This document shows positions 25,001 to 38,800 of a stretch of DNA of 64,000 bases, one piece after another (position 1 is the first letter of the stretch; every line of letters starts with the position of its first letter). The position numbers and the translations under genes were made by a program. The DNA is from Loxodes magnus (Eukaryota > Ciliophora > Karyorelictea > Loxodida > Loxodidae): positions 682,001 through 746,000 of the forward strand of contig CAMPDV010000107.1 of the NCBI GenBank assembly GCA_946699065.1. The letters are read 5' to 3'. Under the pieces are notes generated by a model. That model saw nothing but the letters and a program-made list of their open reading frames with translations. It ran no database searches and was not told the origin of the DNA.

Positions 25001-27539
25001 TCAGTTTGACTGAAAAAGTATTTTAATTAAATCAAAATAAATATGACTGAAATAGAATTTTAAGTAAATTAAAATTAGTTTGACTGAAATAGAAATTTAA
25101 GAAAATTAAAATCAGTTTAACTGAAATAGAATTTTAAGTAAATTAAAATAGGTGTGACTGAAATAGAATTTTAAGTAAATTAAAATCAGTTTGACTGAAA
25201 TAGAATTTTAAGTAAATTAAAATAGGTGTGACTGAAATAGAATTTTAAGTAAATTAAAATAAGTTTGACTGAAATAGAATTTTAAGTAAATTAAAATAGG
25301 TTTGACTGAAATAGAATTTTAAGTAAATTAAAATTAGTTTGAATGAAATTGAATTTTAATTAAATTAAAATAAGTTTGATAGAACTAGAATTTTAAGTAA
25401 ATTCAAATCAGTTTGACTGAAAAAGTATTTTAATTAAATCAAAATAAATATGACTGAAATAGAATTTTAAGTAAATTAAAATCAGTTTGACTGAAATAGA
25501 AATTTAAGTAAATTAAAATAAGTGTGACTGAAATAGAATTTCAAGTAAATTAAAATAGGTTTGACTGAAATAGAATTTTAAGTAAATTAAAATAAGTTTG
25601 ACTGAAATAGAATTTTAAGTAAATTAAAATCAGTTTAACTGATATAGAATTTCAAGTAAATTAAATAAGTTTGACTGAAATAGAATTTTAAGTAAATTAA
25701 AATAAGTGTGACTGAAATAGAATTTTAAGTAAATTAAAATAGGTGTGACATAAATAGTATTTCAAGTAAATTAAATAAGTTTGATAGAAATAGAATTTTA
25801 AGTAAATATAAATAGGTGTGACTGAAATTGAATTTTAATTAAATTAAAATAAGTTTGATAGAACTAGAATTTTAAGTAAATTCAAATCAGTTTGACTGAA
25901 AAAGTATTTTAATTAAATCAAAATAAATATGACTGAAATAGAAATTTAATTAAATTAAAAATGTGTGAATGAAATAGAATTTCAAGTAAATTAAAATAAG
26001 TTTGACTGAAATAGAATTTTAAGTAAATTAAAATTAGTTTGACTGAAAAAGTATTTTGAGTAAATCAAAATAAATATGACTGAAATAGAATTTTAAGTAA
26101 ATTAAAATTAGTTTGAATGAAATTGAATTTTAATTAAATTAAAATAAGTTTGATAGAACTAGAATTTTAAGTAAATTCAAATCAGTTTGACTGAAATTGA
26201 ATTTTGAGTAAATTAAAATAAGTGTGACTGAAATAGAATTTTAAGTAAATTAAAATAAGTTTGACTGAAATAGAATTTTAAGTAAATAAAAATCAGTTAA
26301 ACTGAAATAGAATTTTAAGTAAATTAAAATAAGTTTGACTGAAGTAGAATTTCAAGTAAATTAAAATAAGTTTGACTGAAATAGAATTTTAATTAAATCA
26401 AAATAAATATGACTGAAATAGAATTTTAAGTAAATTAAATAAGTGTGACTGAAATAGAATTTCAAGTAAATTAAAATAAGTTTGACTGAAATAGAATTTT
26501 AAGTAAATTAAATAAGTGTGACTGAAATAGAAATTTAAGTAAATTAAAATTAGTTTGACTGAAGTAGAATTTCAAGTAAATTAAAATTAGTTTGACTGAA
26601 ATAGAATTTTAAGTAAATTAAAATAAGTTTGACTGAAATAGAATTTTAAGTAAATCAAAATAAATATGACTGAAATAGAATTTTAAGTAAATTAAATAAG
26701 TGTGACTGAAATAGAAATTTAAGTAAATTAAAATTAGTTTGACTGAAATAGAATTTTAAGTAAATTAAAATAAGTTTGACTGAAATAGAATTTTAAGTAA
26801 ATTAAAATAGGTTTGACTGAAATAGAATTTTAAGTAAATTAAAATTAGTTTCAATGAAATTGAATTTTAATTAAATTAAAATAAGTTTGATAGAACTAGA
26901 ATTTTAAGTAAATTCAAATCAGTTTGACTGAAAAAGTATTTTAATTAAATCAAAATAAATATGACTGAAATAGAATTTTGAGTAAATTAAAATCAGTTTG
27001 ACTGAAATAGAAATTTAAGTAAATTAAAATATGTGTGACTGAAATAGAATTTCAAGTAAATTAAAATCAGTTTGACTGAAATAGAATTTTAAGTAAATTA
27101 AAATAAGTGTGACTGAAAAAGTATTTTTGCGTAAATCAAAATAAATATGACTGAAATAGAATTTTAAGTAAATTAAAATTAGTTTGAATGAAATTGAATT
27201 TTAATTAAATTAAAATAAGTTTGATAGAACTAGAATTTTAAGTAAATTCAAATCAGTTTGACTGAAAAAGTATTTTAATTAAATCAAAATAAATATGACT
27301 GAAATAGAATTTTAAGTAAATTAAATAAGTGTGACTGAAATAGAAATTTAAGTAAATTAAAATTAGTTTGACTGAAATAGAATTTTAAGTAAATTAAAAT
27401 AAGTTTGACTGAAATAGAATTTTAAATAAATTAAAATCAGTTTGACTGAAATAGAATTTTAAGTAAATTAAAATAGGTGTGACTGAAATAGAATTTCAAG
27501 TAAATTAAAATAAGTTTGACTGAAATAGAATTTTAAGTA

Positions 27540-28720
27540 AATTAAACTAAATAAGACTGAAATAGAATTTTGAGTAAATTAAAATTAGTTTGAATGAAAT
27601 TGAATTTTAATTAAATTAAAATAAGTTTGATAGAACTAGAATTTTAAGTAAATTCAAATCAGTTTGACTGAAAAAGTATTTTAATTAAATCAAAATAAAT
27701 ATGACTGAAATAGAATTTTGAGTAAATTAAAATTAGTTTGACTGAAATAGAAATTTGAGTAAATTAAAATTAGTTTGAATGAAATTGAATTTTAATTAAA
27801 TTAAAATAAGTTTGATAGAACTAGAATTTTAAGTAAATTCAAATCAGTTTGACTGAAAAAGTATTTTAATTAAATCAAAATAAATATGACTGAAATAGAA
27901 TTTTAAGTAAATTAAATAAGTGTGACTGAAATAGAATTTCAAGTAAATTAAATAAGTTTGATAGAAATAGAATTTTAAGTAAATTAAATAAGTGTGACTG
28001 AAATAGAAATTTAAGTAAATTAAAATTAGTTTGACTGAAATAGAATTTTAAGTAAATTAAAATTAGTTTGACTGAAATAGAATTTTAAGTAAATTAAAAT
28101 AAGTTTGACTGAAATAGAATTTTAAGTAAATTAAACTAAATAAGACTGAAATAGAATTTTGAGTAAATTAAAATTAGTTTGAATGAAATTGAATTTTAAT
28201 TAAATTAAAATAAGTTTGATAGAACTAGAATTTTAAGTAAATTCAAATCAGTTTGACTGAAAAAGTATTTTAATTAAATCAAAATAAATATGACTGAAAT
28301 AGAATTTTAAGTAAATTAAACTAAATAAGACTGAAATAGAATTTTGAGTAAATTAAAATTAGTTTGAATGAAATTGAATTTTAATTAAATTAAAATAAGT
28401 TTGATAGAACTAGAATTTTAAGTAAATTCAAATCAGTTTGACTGAAAAAGTATTTTAATTAAATCAAAATAAATATGACTGAAATAGAATTTTAAGTAAA
28501 TTAAATAAGTGTGACTGAAATAGAATTTCAAGTAAATTAAATAAGTTTGATAGAAATAGAATTTTAAGTAAATTAAATAAGTGTGACTGAAATAGAAATT
28601 TAAGTAAATTAAAATTAGTTTGACTGAAATAGAATTTTAAGTAAATTAAAATTAGTTTGACTGAAATAGAATTTTAAGTAAATTAAAATAAGTTTGACTG
28701 AAATAGAATTTTAAGTAAAT
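27540..28720 (+). repeat. 589-bp tandem duplication
   Basis: Two adjacent copies are offset by 589 bp (16 monomers). TAAACTAAAT lies at 27,543 and 28,132. GATAGAAC lies at 27,629 and 28,218, and again at 27,814 and 28,403. Within each copy two cassettes stand 185 bp (5 x 37) apart. The copies differ near 27,725 and 28,315, where the first has TAGTTTG and AAATTTGAG forms and the second has an ACTAAATAAG monomer. The copies separate near 28,720. Confidence 0.8.
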
Positions 28721-29239
28721 TAAAATAGGTGTGACTGAAATAGAATTTCAAGTAAATTAAAATAAGTTTGACTGAAATAGAATTTTAAGTAAATTAAATA
28801 AGTTTGATAGAAATAGAATTTTAAGTAAATTAAAATAGGTGTGACTGAAATAGTATTTTAAGTAAATTAAATAAGTTTGATAGAAATAGAATTTTAAGTA
28901 AATTAAAATAAGTGTGACTGAAAAAGTATTTTAATTAAATTAAACTAAATAAGACTGAAATAGAATTTTAAGTAAATTAAAATTAGTTTGACTGAAATAG
29001 AATTTTAAGTAAATTAAAATAAGTTTGACTGAAATAGAATTTTAAGTAAATTAAAATCAGTTTGACTGAAATAGAATTTTAAGTAAATTAAAATAGGTGT
29101 GACTGAAATAGAATTTCAAGTAAATTAAAATAAGTTTGACTGAAATAGAATTTTAATTAAATTAAAATTAGTTTGAATGAAATTGAATTTTAATTAAATT
29201 AAAATAAGTTTGATAGAACTAGAATTTTAAGTAAATTCA

Positions 29240-29835
29240 AATCAGTTTGACTGAAAAAGTATTTTAATTAAATCAAAATTCATATGACTGAAATAGAATT
29301 TTAAGTAAATTAAATAAGTGTGACTGAAATAGAATTTTAAGTAAATTAAATAAGTGTGACTGAAATAGAATTTCAAGTAAATTAAAATAAGTTTGATAGA
29401 ACTAGAATTTTAAGTAAATTCAAATCAGTTTGACTGAAATAGAATTTTAAGTAAATTAAAATAGGTGTGACTGAAATAGAATTTCAAGTAAATTAAAATA
29501 AGTTTGACTGAAATAGAATTTTAAATAAATTAAACTAAATAAGACTGAAATAGAATTTTGAGTAAATTAAAATTAGTTTGAAAGAAATTGAATTTTAAGT
29601 AAATTCAAATCAGTTTGACTGAAAAAGTATTTTAATTAAATCAAAATTCATATGACTGAAATAGAATTTTAAGTAAATTAAATAAGTGTGACTGAAATAG
29701 AATTTTAAGTAAATTAAATAAGTGTGACTGAAATAGAATTTCAAGTAAATTAAAATAAGTTTGATAGAACTAGAATTTTAAGCAAATTCAAATCAGTTTG
29801 ACTGAAATAGAATTTTAAGTAAATTAAAATAGGTG
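29240..29835 (+). repeat. 368-bp tandem duplication with CATATG markers
   Basis: The short palindrome CATATG occurs at 29,281 and 29,649, and I saw it nowhere else in the window. GATAGAAC lies at 29,395 and 29,763. Both pairs are 368 bp apart (10 monomers, two of them 36 bp). The second copy carries AAGCAAATTC where the first has AAGTAAATTC. The 3' ends differ: the first copy continues TTTCAAG and the second TTTTAAG. Confidence 0.8.
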
Positions 29836-30356
29836 TGACTGAAATAGAATTTTAAGTAAATTAAAATTAGTTTGAATGAAATTGAATTTTAATTAAATTA
29901 AAATAAGTTTGATAGAACTAGAATTTTAAGTAAATTCAAATCAGTTTGACTGAAAAAGTATTTTAATTAAATCAAAATAAATATGACTGAAATAGAATTT
30001 TGAGTAAATTAAAATCAGTTTGACTGAAATAGAATTTTAAGTAAATTAAATAAGTGTGACTGAAATAGAATTTCAAGTAAATTAAAATCAGTTTGACTGA
30101 AATAGAATTTTAAGTAAATTAAAATAAGTGTGACTGAAAAAGTATTTTTGCGTAAATCAAAATAAATATGACTGAAATAGAATTTTAAGTAAATTAAAAT
30201 CAGTTTGACTGAAATAGAATTTTAAGTAAATTAAAATAAGTTTGACTGAAATAGAATTTTAAGTAAATTAAAATAGGTTTGACTGAAATAGAATTTTAAG
30301 TAAATTAAAATAAGTTTGACTGAAATAGAATTTTAAGTAAATTAAAATAAGTTTGA

Positions 30357-31000
30357 CTGAAATAGAATTTTAAGTAAATTAAAATTAGTTTGACTGAAAT
30401 AGAAATTTAAGTAAATTAAAAATGTGTGACTGAAATAGAATTTCAAGTAAATTAAAATAAGTTTGACTGAAATAGAATTTTAAGTAAATTAAACTAAATA
30501 AGACTGAAATAGAATTTTAAGTAAATTAAAATAGGTGTGACTGAAATAGAATTTCAAGTAAATTAAATAAGTTTGACTGAAATAGAATTTTAAGTAAATT
30601 AAAATAAGTGTGACTGAAATAGAATTTTAAGTAAATTAAAATAGGTGTGACTGAAATAAAATTTTAAGTAAATTAAAATTAGTTTGAATGAAATTGAATT
30701 TTAATTAAATTCAAATCAGTTTGACTGAAATAGAATTTTAAGTAAATTAAAATTAGTTTGACTGAAATAGAATTAAAGTAAATTTAAATAAGTTTGACTG
30801 AATTAGAATTTCAAGTAAATTAAATAAGTTTGATAGAAATAGAATTTTAAGTAAATTAAAATAAGTGTGACTGAAAAAGTATTTTAATTAAATTAAACTA
30901 AATAAGACTGAAATAGAATTTTAAGTAAATTAAAATAGGTGTGACTGAAATAGAATTTTAAGTAAATTAAATAAGTTTGATAGAAATAGAATTTTAAGTA
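30357..31000 (+). repeat. 0.64-kb segment, copy 1 (copies near 32.2 and 34.9 kb)
   Basis: AAAATGTGTG at 30,419 and 32,251, and AATTAAAGTA at 30,771 and 32,603, give a constant offset of 1,832 bp for about 640 bp. The second half of the segment recurs again 2,486 bp after the 32.2-kb copy (AATTAAAGTA at 35,089), and part of it at 37,071 and 42,179. The AATTAAAGTAAATTT core is a rare short form, so these five sites trace one ancestral block. Copies 1 and 2 part near 30,999, where one has a 37-bp and the other a 36-bp monomer. Confidence 0.78.
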
Positions 31001-31184
31001 AATTAAAATAAGTGTGACTGAAATAGAATTTTGAGTAAATTAAAATTAGTTTGACTGAAATAGAATTTTAAGTAAATTAAAATAAGTGTGACTGAAATAG
31101 AATTTTAAGTAAATTAAATAAGTGTGACTGAAATAGAATTTTAAGTAAATTAAATAAGTTTGACTGAAATAGAATTTTAAGTAA

Positions 31185-34100
31185 ATTAAAATAGGTGTGA
31201 CATAAATAGTATTTCAAGTAAATTAAATAAGTTTGATAGAAATAGAATTTTAAGTAAATTAAAATAGGTGTGACTGAAATAGAATTTTAAGTAAATTAAA
31301 TAAGTTTGATAGAAATAGAATTTTAAGTAAATTAAAATAAGTGTGACTGAAATAGAATTTTGAGTAAATTAAAATTAGTTTGACTGAAATAGAATTTTAA
31401 GTAAATTAAATAAGTTTGATAGAAATAGAATTTTAAGTATATTAAAATAAGTGTGACTGAAATAGAATTTCAAGTAAATTAAAATTAGTTTGACTGAAAT
31501 AGAATTTTAAGTAAATTAGAATAAGTGTGACTGAAATAGAATTTTAAGTAAATTAAATAAGTGTGACTGAAATAGAATTTTAAGTAAATTAAATAAGTGT
31601 GACTGAAATAGAATTTTAAGTAAATTAAATAAGTGTGACTGAAATAGAATTTTAAGTAAATTAAATAAGTGTGACTGAAATAGAATTTTAAGTAAATTAA
31701 AATAGGTGTGACATAAATAGTATTTCAAGTAAATTAAATAAGTTTGATAGAAATAGAATTTTAAGTAAATTAAAATAGGTGTGACTGAAATAGAATTTTA
31801 AGTAAATTAAATAAGTTTGATAGAAATAGAATTTTAAGTAAATTAAAATAAGTGTGACTGAAATAGAATTTTGAGTAAATTAAAATTAGTTTGACTGAAA
31901 TAGAATTTTAAGTAAATTAAAATAAGTGTGACTGAAATAGAATTTAAAGTAAATTAAACTAAATAAGACTGAAATAGAATTTTAAGTAAATTAAATAAGT
32001 TTGATAGAAATAGAATTTTAAGTAAATTAAAATCAGTTTGACTGAAATAGAATTTTAAGTAAATTAAATAAGTGTGACTGAAATTGAATTTTAATTAAAT
32101 TAAAATAAGTTTGATAGAACTAGAATTTTAAGTAAATTCAAATCAGTTTGACTGAAAAAGTATTTTAATTAAATCAAAATAAATATGACTGAAATAGAAT
32201 TTTAAGTAAATTAAAATTAGTTTGACTGAAATAGAAATTTAAGTAAATTAAAAATGTGTGACTGAAATAGAATTTCAAGTAAATTAAAATAAGTTTGACT
32301 GAAATAGAATTTTAAGTAAATTAAACTAAATAAGACTGAAATAGAATTTTAAGTAAATTAAAATAGGTGTGACTGAAATAGAATTTCAAGTAAATTAAAT
32401 AAGTTTGACTGAAATAGAATTTTAAGTAAATTAAAATAAGTGTGACTGAAATAGAATTTTAAGTAAATTAAAATAGGTGTGACTGAAATAAAATTTTAAG
32501 TAAATTAAAATTAGTTTGAATGAAATTGAATTTTAATTAAATTCAAATCAGTTTGACTGAAATAGAATTTTAAGTAAATTAAAATTAGTTTGACTGAAAT
32601 AGAATTAAAGTAAATTTAAATAAGTTTGACTGAAATAGAATTTCAAGTAAATTAAATAAGTTTGATAGAAATAGAATTTTAAGTAAATTAAAATAAGTGT
32701 GACTGAAAAAGTATTTTAATTAAATTAAACTAAATAAGACTGAAATAGAATTTTAAGTAAATTAAAATAGGTGTGACTGAAATAGAATTTTAAGTAAATT
32801 AAATAAGTTTGATAGAAATAGAATTTTAAGTAAATTAAATAAGTGTGACTGAAATAGAATTTTAAGTAAATTAAATAAGTGTGACTGAAATAGAATTTTA
32901 AGTAAATTAAATAAGTGTGACTGAAATAGAATTTTAAGTAAATTAAAATAGGTGTGACATAAATAGTATTTCAAGTAAATTAAATAAGTTTGATAGAAAT
33001 AGAATTTTAAGTAAATTAAAATAGGTGTGACTGAAATAGAATTTTAAGTAAATTAAATAAGTTTGATAGAAATAGAATTTTAAGTAAATTAAAATAAGTG
33101 TGACTGAAATAGAATTTTGAGTAAATTAAAATTAGTTTGACTGAAATAGAATTTTAAGTAAATTAAATAAGTGTGACTGAAATAGAATTTTAAGTAAATT
33201 AAATAAGTTTGATAGAAATAGAATTTTAAGTAAATTAAAATAAGTGTGACTGAAATAGAATTTTAAGTAAATTAAATAAGTGTGACTGAAATAGAATTTT
33301 GAGTAAATTAAAATTAGTTTGACTGAAATAGAATTTTAAGTAAATTAAAATAAGTTTGACTGAAATTGAATTTTAAGTAAATTAAATAAGTGTGACTGAA
33401 ATAGAATTTTAAGTAAATTAAAATAGGTGTGACATAAATAGTATTTCAAGTAAATTAAATAAGTTTGATAGAAATAGAATTTTAAGTAAATTAAAATAGG
33501 TGTGACTGAAATAGAATTTTAAGTAAATTAAATAAGTTTGATAGAAATAGAATTTTAAGTAAATTAAAATAAGTGTGACTGAAATAGAATTTTAAGTAAA
33601 TTAAATAAGTGTGACTGAAATAGAATTTTAAGTAAATTAAATAAGTGTGACTGAAATAGAATTTTAAGTAAATTAAATAAGTTTGATAGAAATAGAATTT
33701 TAAGTAAATTAAAATAAGTGTGACTGAAATAGAATTTTAAGTAAATTAAAATAGGTGTGACTGAAATAGAATTTTGAGTAAATTAAAATTAGTTTGACTG
33801 AAATAGAATTTTAAGTAAATTAAAATAAGTGTGACTGAAATAGAATTTTAAGTAAATTAAATAAGTGTGACTGAAATAGAATTTTAAGTAAATTAAATAA
33901 GTGTGACTGAAATAGAATTTTAAGTAAATTAAAATAGGTGTGACATAAATAGTATTTCAAGTAAATTAAATAAGTTTGATAGAAATAGAATTTTAAGTAA
34001 ATTAAAATAGGTGTGACTGAAATAGAATTTTAAGTAAATTAAATAAGTTTGATAGAAATAGAATTTTAAGTAAATTAAAATAAGTGTGACTGAAATAGAA

Positions 34101-34740
34101 TTTTGAGTAAATTAAAATTAGTTTGACTGAAATAGAATTTTAAGTAAATTAAAATAAGTGTGACTGAAATAGAATTTAAAGTAAATTAAACTAAATAAGA
34201 CTGAAATAGAATTTTAAGTAAATTAAATAAGTGTGACTGAAATAGAATTTTAAGTAAATTAAAATAGGTGTGACTGAAATAGTATTTCAAGTAAATTAAA
34301 TAAGTTTGATAGAAATAGAATTTTAAGTAAATTAAAATTAGTTTGACTGAAATAGAATTTTAAGTAAATTAAAATAAGTGTGACTGAAATAGAATTTTAA
34401 GTAAATTAAATAAGTGTGACTGAAATAGAATTTTAAGTAAATTAAATAAGTGTGACTGAAATAGAATTTTAAGTAAATTAAAATAGGTGTGACATAAATA
34501 GTATTTCAAGTAAATTAAATAAGTTTGATAGAAATAGAATTTTAAGTAAATTAAAATAGGTGTGACTGAAATAGAATTTTAAGTAAATTAAATAAGTTTG
34601 ATAGAAATAGAATTTTAAGTAAATTAAAATAAGTGTGACTGAAATAGAATTTTGAGTAAATTAAAATTAGTTTGACTGAAATAGAATTTTAAGTAAATTA
34701 AAATAAGTGTGACTGAAATAGAATTTAAAGTAAATTAAAC
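31185..34740 (+). repeat. 13-15-monomer higher-order repeat (475-549 bp)
   Basis: The block starts at GGTGTGACATAAATAG and runs through GTATTTCAAG, 36-bp GATAG monomers, GGTGTG, TTTTGAG, TAGTTTG and 36-bp GTGTG monomers. Intervals of 511 bp (31,199-31,710 and 33,431-33,942), 475 bp and 549 bp reflect gain or loss of single monomers and the mix of 36- and 37-bp units. AATTTAAAGT at 34,173 and 34,722 confirms the 549-bp step. Around 31,710-32,950 the pattern is interrupted by a copy of the 30.4-kb segment. Confidence 0.75.
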
Positions 34741-35849
34741 TAAATAAGACTGAAATAGAATTTTAAGTAAATTAAATAAGTGTGACTGAAATAGAATTTT
34801 AAGTAAATTAAAATAGGTGTGACTGAAATAGTATTTCAAGTAAATTAAATAAGTTTGATAGAAATAGAATTTCAAGTAAATTAAATAAGTTTGACTGAAA
34901 TAGAATTTTAAGTAAATTAAAATAAGTGTGACTGAAATAGAATTTTAAGTAAATTAAAATAGGTGTGACTGAAATAAAATTTTAAGTAAATTAAAATTAG
35001 TTTGAATGAAATTGAATTTTAATTAAATTCAAATCAGTTTGACTGAAATAGAATTTTAAGTAAATTAAAATTAGTTTGACTGAAATAGAATTAAAGTAAA
35101 TTTAAATAAGTTTGACTGAAATAGAATTTCAAGTAAATTAAATAAGTTTGATAGAAATAGAATTTTAAGTAAATTAAAATAAGTGTGACTGAAAAAGTAT
35201 TTTAATTAAATTAAACTAAATAAGACTGAAATAGAATTTTAAGTAAATTAAAATAGGTGTGACTGAAATAGAATTTTAAGTAAATTAAATAAGTTTGATA
35301 GAAATAGAATTTTAAGTAAATTAAAATAGGTGTGACTGAAATAGAATTTTAAGTAAATTAAAATTAGTTTGACTGAAATAGAATTTTGAGTAAATTGAAA
35401 TCAGTTTGACTGAAATAGAATTTTAAGTAAATTAAAATAAGTGTGACTGAAATAGAATTTTAAGTAAATTAAAATTAGTTTGACTGAAATAGAATTTTAA
35501 GTAAATTAAAATAAGTGTGACTGAAATAGAATTTTAAGTAAATTAAATAAGTGTGACTGAAATAGAATTTCAAGTAAATTAAAATTAGTTTGACTGAAAT
35601 AGAATTTTAAGTAAATTAAAATAAGTGTGACAGAAATAGAATTTTAAGTAAATTAAAATCAGTTTGACTGAAATAGAATTTTAAGTAAATTAAAATAGGT
35701 GTGACTGAAATAGAATTTTAAGTAAATTAAATAAGTTTGATAGAAATAGAATTTTAAGTAAATTAAAATAAGTGTGACTGAAATAGAATTTTAAGTATAT
35801 TAAAATAAGTGTGACTGAAATAGAATTTTAAGTATATTAAAATAAGTGT

Positions 35850-38800
35850 GACTGAAATAGAATTTTAAGTAAATTAAATAAGTGTGACTGAAATAGAATT
35901 TTAAGTAAATTAAATAAGTGTGACTGAAATAGAATTTTAAGTAAATTAAAATAGGTGTGACTGAAATAGTATTTCAAGTAAATTAAATAAGTTTGATAGA
36001 AATAGAATTTTAAGTAAATTAAAATAGGTGTGACTGAAATAGAATTTTAAGTAAATTAAATAAGTTTGATAGAAATAGAATTTTAAGTAAATTAAAATAA
36101 GTTTGATAGAAATAGAATTTTAAGTAAATTAAAATAAGTGTGACTGAAATAGAATTTTGAGTAAATTAAAATTAGTTTGACTGAAATAGAATTTTAAGTA
36201 AATTAAAATAAGTGTGACTGAAATAGAATTTTAAGTAAATTAAATAAGTGTGACTGAAATAGAATTTTAAGTAAATTAAATAAGTGTGACTGAAATAGAA
36301 TTTTAAGTAAATTAAAATAGGTGTGACTGAAATAGTATTTCAAGTAAATTAAATAAGTTTGATAGAAATAGAATTTTAAGTAAATTAAAATAGGTGTGAC
36401 TGAAATAGAATTTTAAGTAAATTAAATAAGTTTGATAGAAATAGAATTTTAAGTAAATTAAAATAAGTGTGACTGAAATAGAATTTTGAGTAAATTAAAA
36501 TTAGTTTGACTGAAATAGAATTTTAAGTAAATTAAAATAAGTGTGACTGAAATAGAATTTAAAGTAAATTAAACTAAATAAGACTGAAATAGAATTTTAA
36601 GTAAATTAAATAAGTGTGACTGAAATAGAATTTTAAGTAAATTAAAATAGGTGTGACTGAAATAGTATTTCAAGTAAATTAAATAAGTTTGATAGAAATA
36701 GAATTTTAAGTAAATTAAAATAGGTTTGACTGAAATAGAATTTTAAGTAAATTAAAATAAGTTTGACTGAAATAGAATTTTAAGTAAATTAAAATAGGTT
36801 TGACTGAAATAGAATTTTAAGTAAATTAAAATCAGTTTGACTGAAATAGAATTTTAAGTAAATTAAAATTAGTTTGACTGAAATAGAATTTTAAGTAAAT
36901 TAAAATAAGTGTGACAGAAATAGAATTTTAAGTAAATTAAAATCAGTTTGACTGAAATGAATTTTAAGTAAATTAAAATAGGTGTGACTGAAATAGTATT
37001 TTAAGTATATTAAAATAAGTGTGACTGAAATAGAATTTTAAGTAAATTAAAATTAGTTTGACTGAAATAGAATTAAAGTAAATTTAAATAAGTTTGACTG
37101 AAATAGAATTTCAAGTAAATTAAATAAGTTTGATAGAAATAGAATTTTAAGTAAATTAAAATAAGTGTGACTGAAAAAGTATTTTAATTAAATTAAACTA
37201 AATAAGACTGAAATAGAATTTTAAGTAAATTAAATAAGTTTGATAGAAATAGAAATTTAAGTAAATTAAAATAGGTTTGACTGAAATAGAATTTTAAGTA
37301 AATTAAAATTAGTTTGACTGAAATAGAATTTTAAGTAAATTAAAATAAGTGTGACTGAAATAGAATTTTAAGTAAATTAAAATAAGTTTGACTGAAATAG
37401 AATTTTAAGTAAATTAAAATAAGTGTGACTGAAATAGAATTTTAAGTAAATTAAATAAGTGTGACTGAAATAGAATTTCAAGTAAATTAAAATTAGTTTG
37501 ACTGAAATAGAATTTTAAGTAAATTAAAATTAGTTTGACTGAAATAGAATTTTAAGTAAATTAAATAAGTTTGATAGAAATAGAATTTTAAGTATATTAA
37601 AATAAGTGTGACTGAAATAGAATTTCAAGTAAATTAAAATTAGTTTGACTGAAATAGAATTTTAAGTAAATTAGAATAAGTGTGACTGAAATAGAATTTT
37701 AAGTAAATTAAATAAGTGTGACTGAAATAGAATTTTAAGTAAATTAAATAAGTGTGACTGAAATAGAATTTTAAGTAAATTAAAATAGGTGTGACTGAAA
37801 TAGTATTTCAAGTAAATTAAATAAGTTTGATTGAAATAGAATTTTAAGTAAATTAAAATAGGTGTGACTGAAATAGAATTTTAAGTAAATTAAATAAGTT
37901 TGATAGAAATAGAATTTTAAGTAAATTAAAATAGGTGTGACTGAAATAGAATTTTAAGTAAATTAAAATTAGTTTGACTGAAATAGAATTTTAAGTAAAT
38001 TAAAATAGGTGTGACTGAAATAGAAATTTAAGTAAATTAAATAAGTTTGACTGAAATAGAATTTTAAGTAAATTAAAATTAGTTTGACTGAAATAGAATT
38101 TTAAGTAAATTAAAATAGGTGTGACTGAAATAGAATTTTAAGTAAATTAAAATTAGTTTGACTGAAATAGAATTTTAAGTAAATTAAAATAAGTTTGATA
38201 GAAATAGAATTTTAAGTAAATTAAAATAAGTTTGACTGAAATAGAATTTTAAGTAAATTAAATAAGTGTGACTGAAATAGAATTTTAAGTAAATTAAAAT
38301 AAGTTTGACTGAAATAGAATTTTAAGTAAATTAATTAAGTGTGACTGAAATAGAATTTTAAGTAAATTAAAATAGATGTGACTGAAATAGTATTTCAAGT
38401 AAATTAAATAAGTTTGATAGAAATAGAATTTTAAGTAAATTAAAATAGGTGTGACTGAAATAGAATTTTAAGTAAATTAAAATTAGTTTGACTGAAATAG
38501 AATTTTAAGTAAATTAAATAAGTTTGATAGAAATAGAATTTTAAGTATATTAAAATAAGTGTGACTGAAATAGAATTTTAAGTAAATTAAAATCAGTTTG
38601 ACTGAAATGAATTTTAAGTAAATTAAAATAGGTGTGACTGAAATAGTATTTTAAGTATATTAAAATAAGTGTGACTGAAATAGAATTTTAAGTAAATTAA
38701 AATAAGTGTGACTGAAATAGAATTTTAAGTAAATTAAAATTAGTTTGACTGAAATAGAATTTTAAGTAAATTAAATAAGTGTGACTGAAATAGAATTTTA

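Larger units (their letters stand above)
23450..30200 (+). repeat. Satellite domain B' (looser GATAGAACTAG cassettes)
   Basis: The four-monomer cassette of domain B reappears from about 23,600 to 30,000, with more variable spacing and with single cassette members replaced or lost. For example, near 24,070 the GAAAAAGTATTTT member is converted to the ordinary GAAATAGAATTTT form. TTTTTGCG monomers lie at 23,543, 24,875, 27,127 and 30,148. One last cassette stands at about 32,085-32,200. The domain looks like an older or less homogenised form of domain B. Nothing other than satellite is present. Confidence 0.75.

Noticed and set aside
31516-31728. Minus-strand 70-codon open reading frame
   Set aside because: It is the complement of consecutive 36-bp satellite monomers and yields a 12-residue periodic peptide. 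It has no start context, domain or unique flank, and it is open only because 36 is a multiple of three.
32762-32974. Minus-strand 70-codon open reading frame
   Set aside because: It has the same origin as the frame at 31,516-31,728, in a related run of 36-bp monomers. The near-identical peptide reflects shared satellite sequence and not a gene family.
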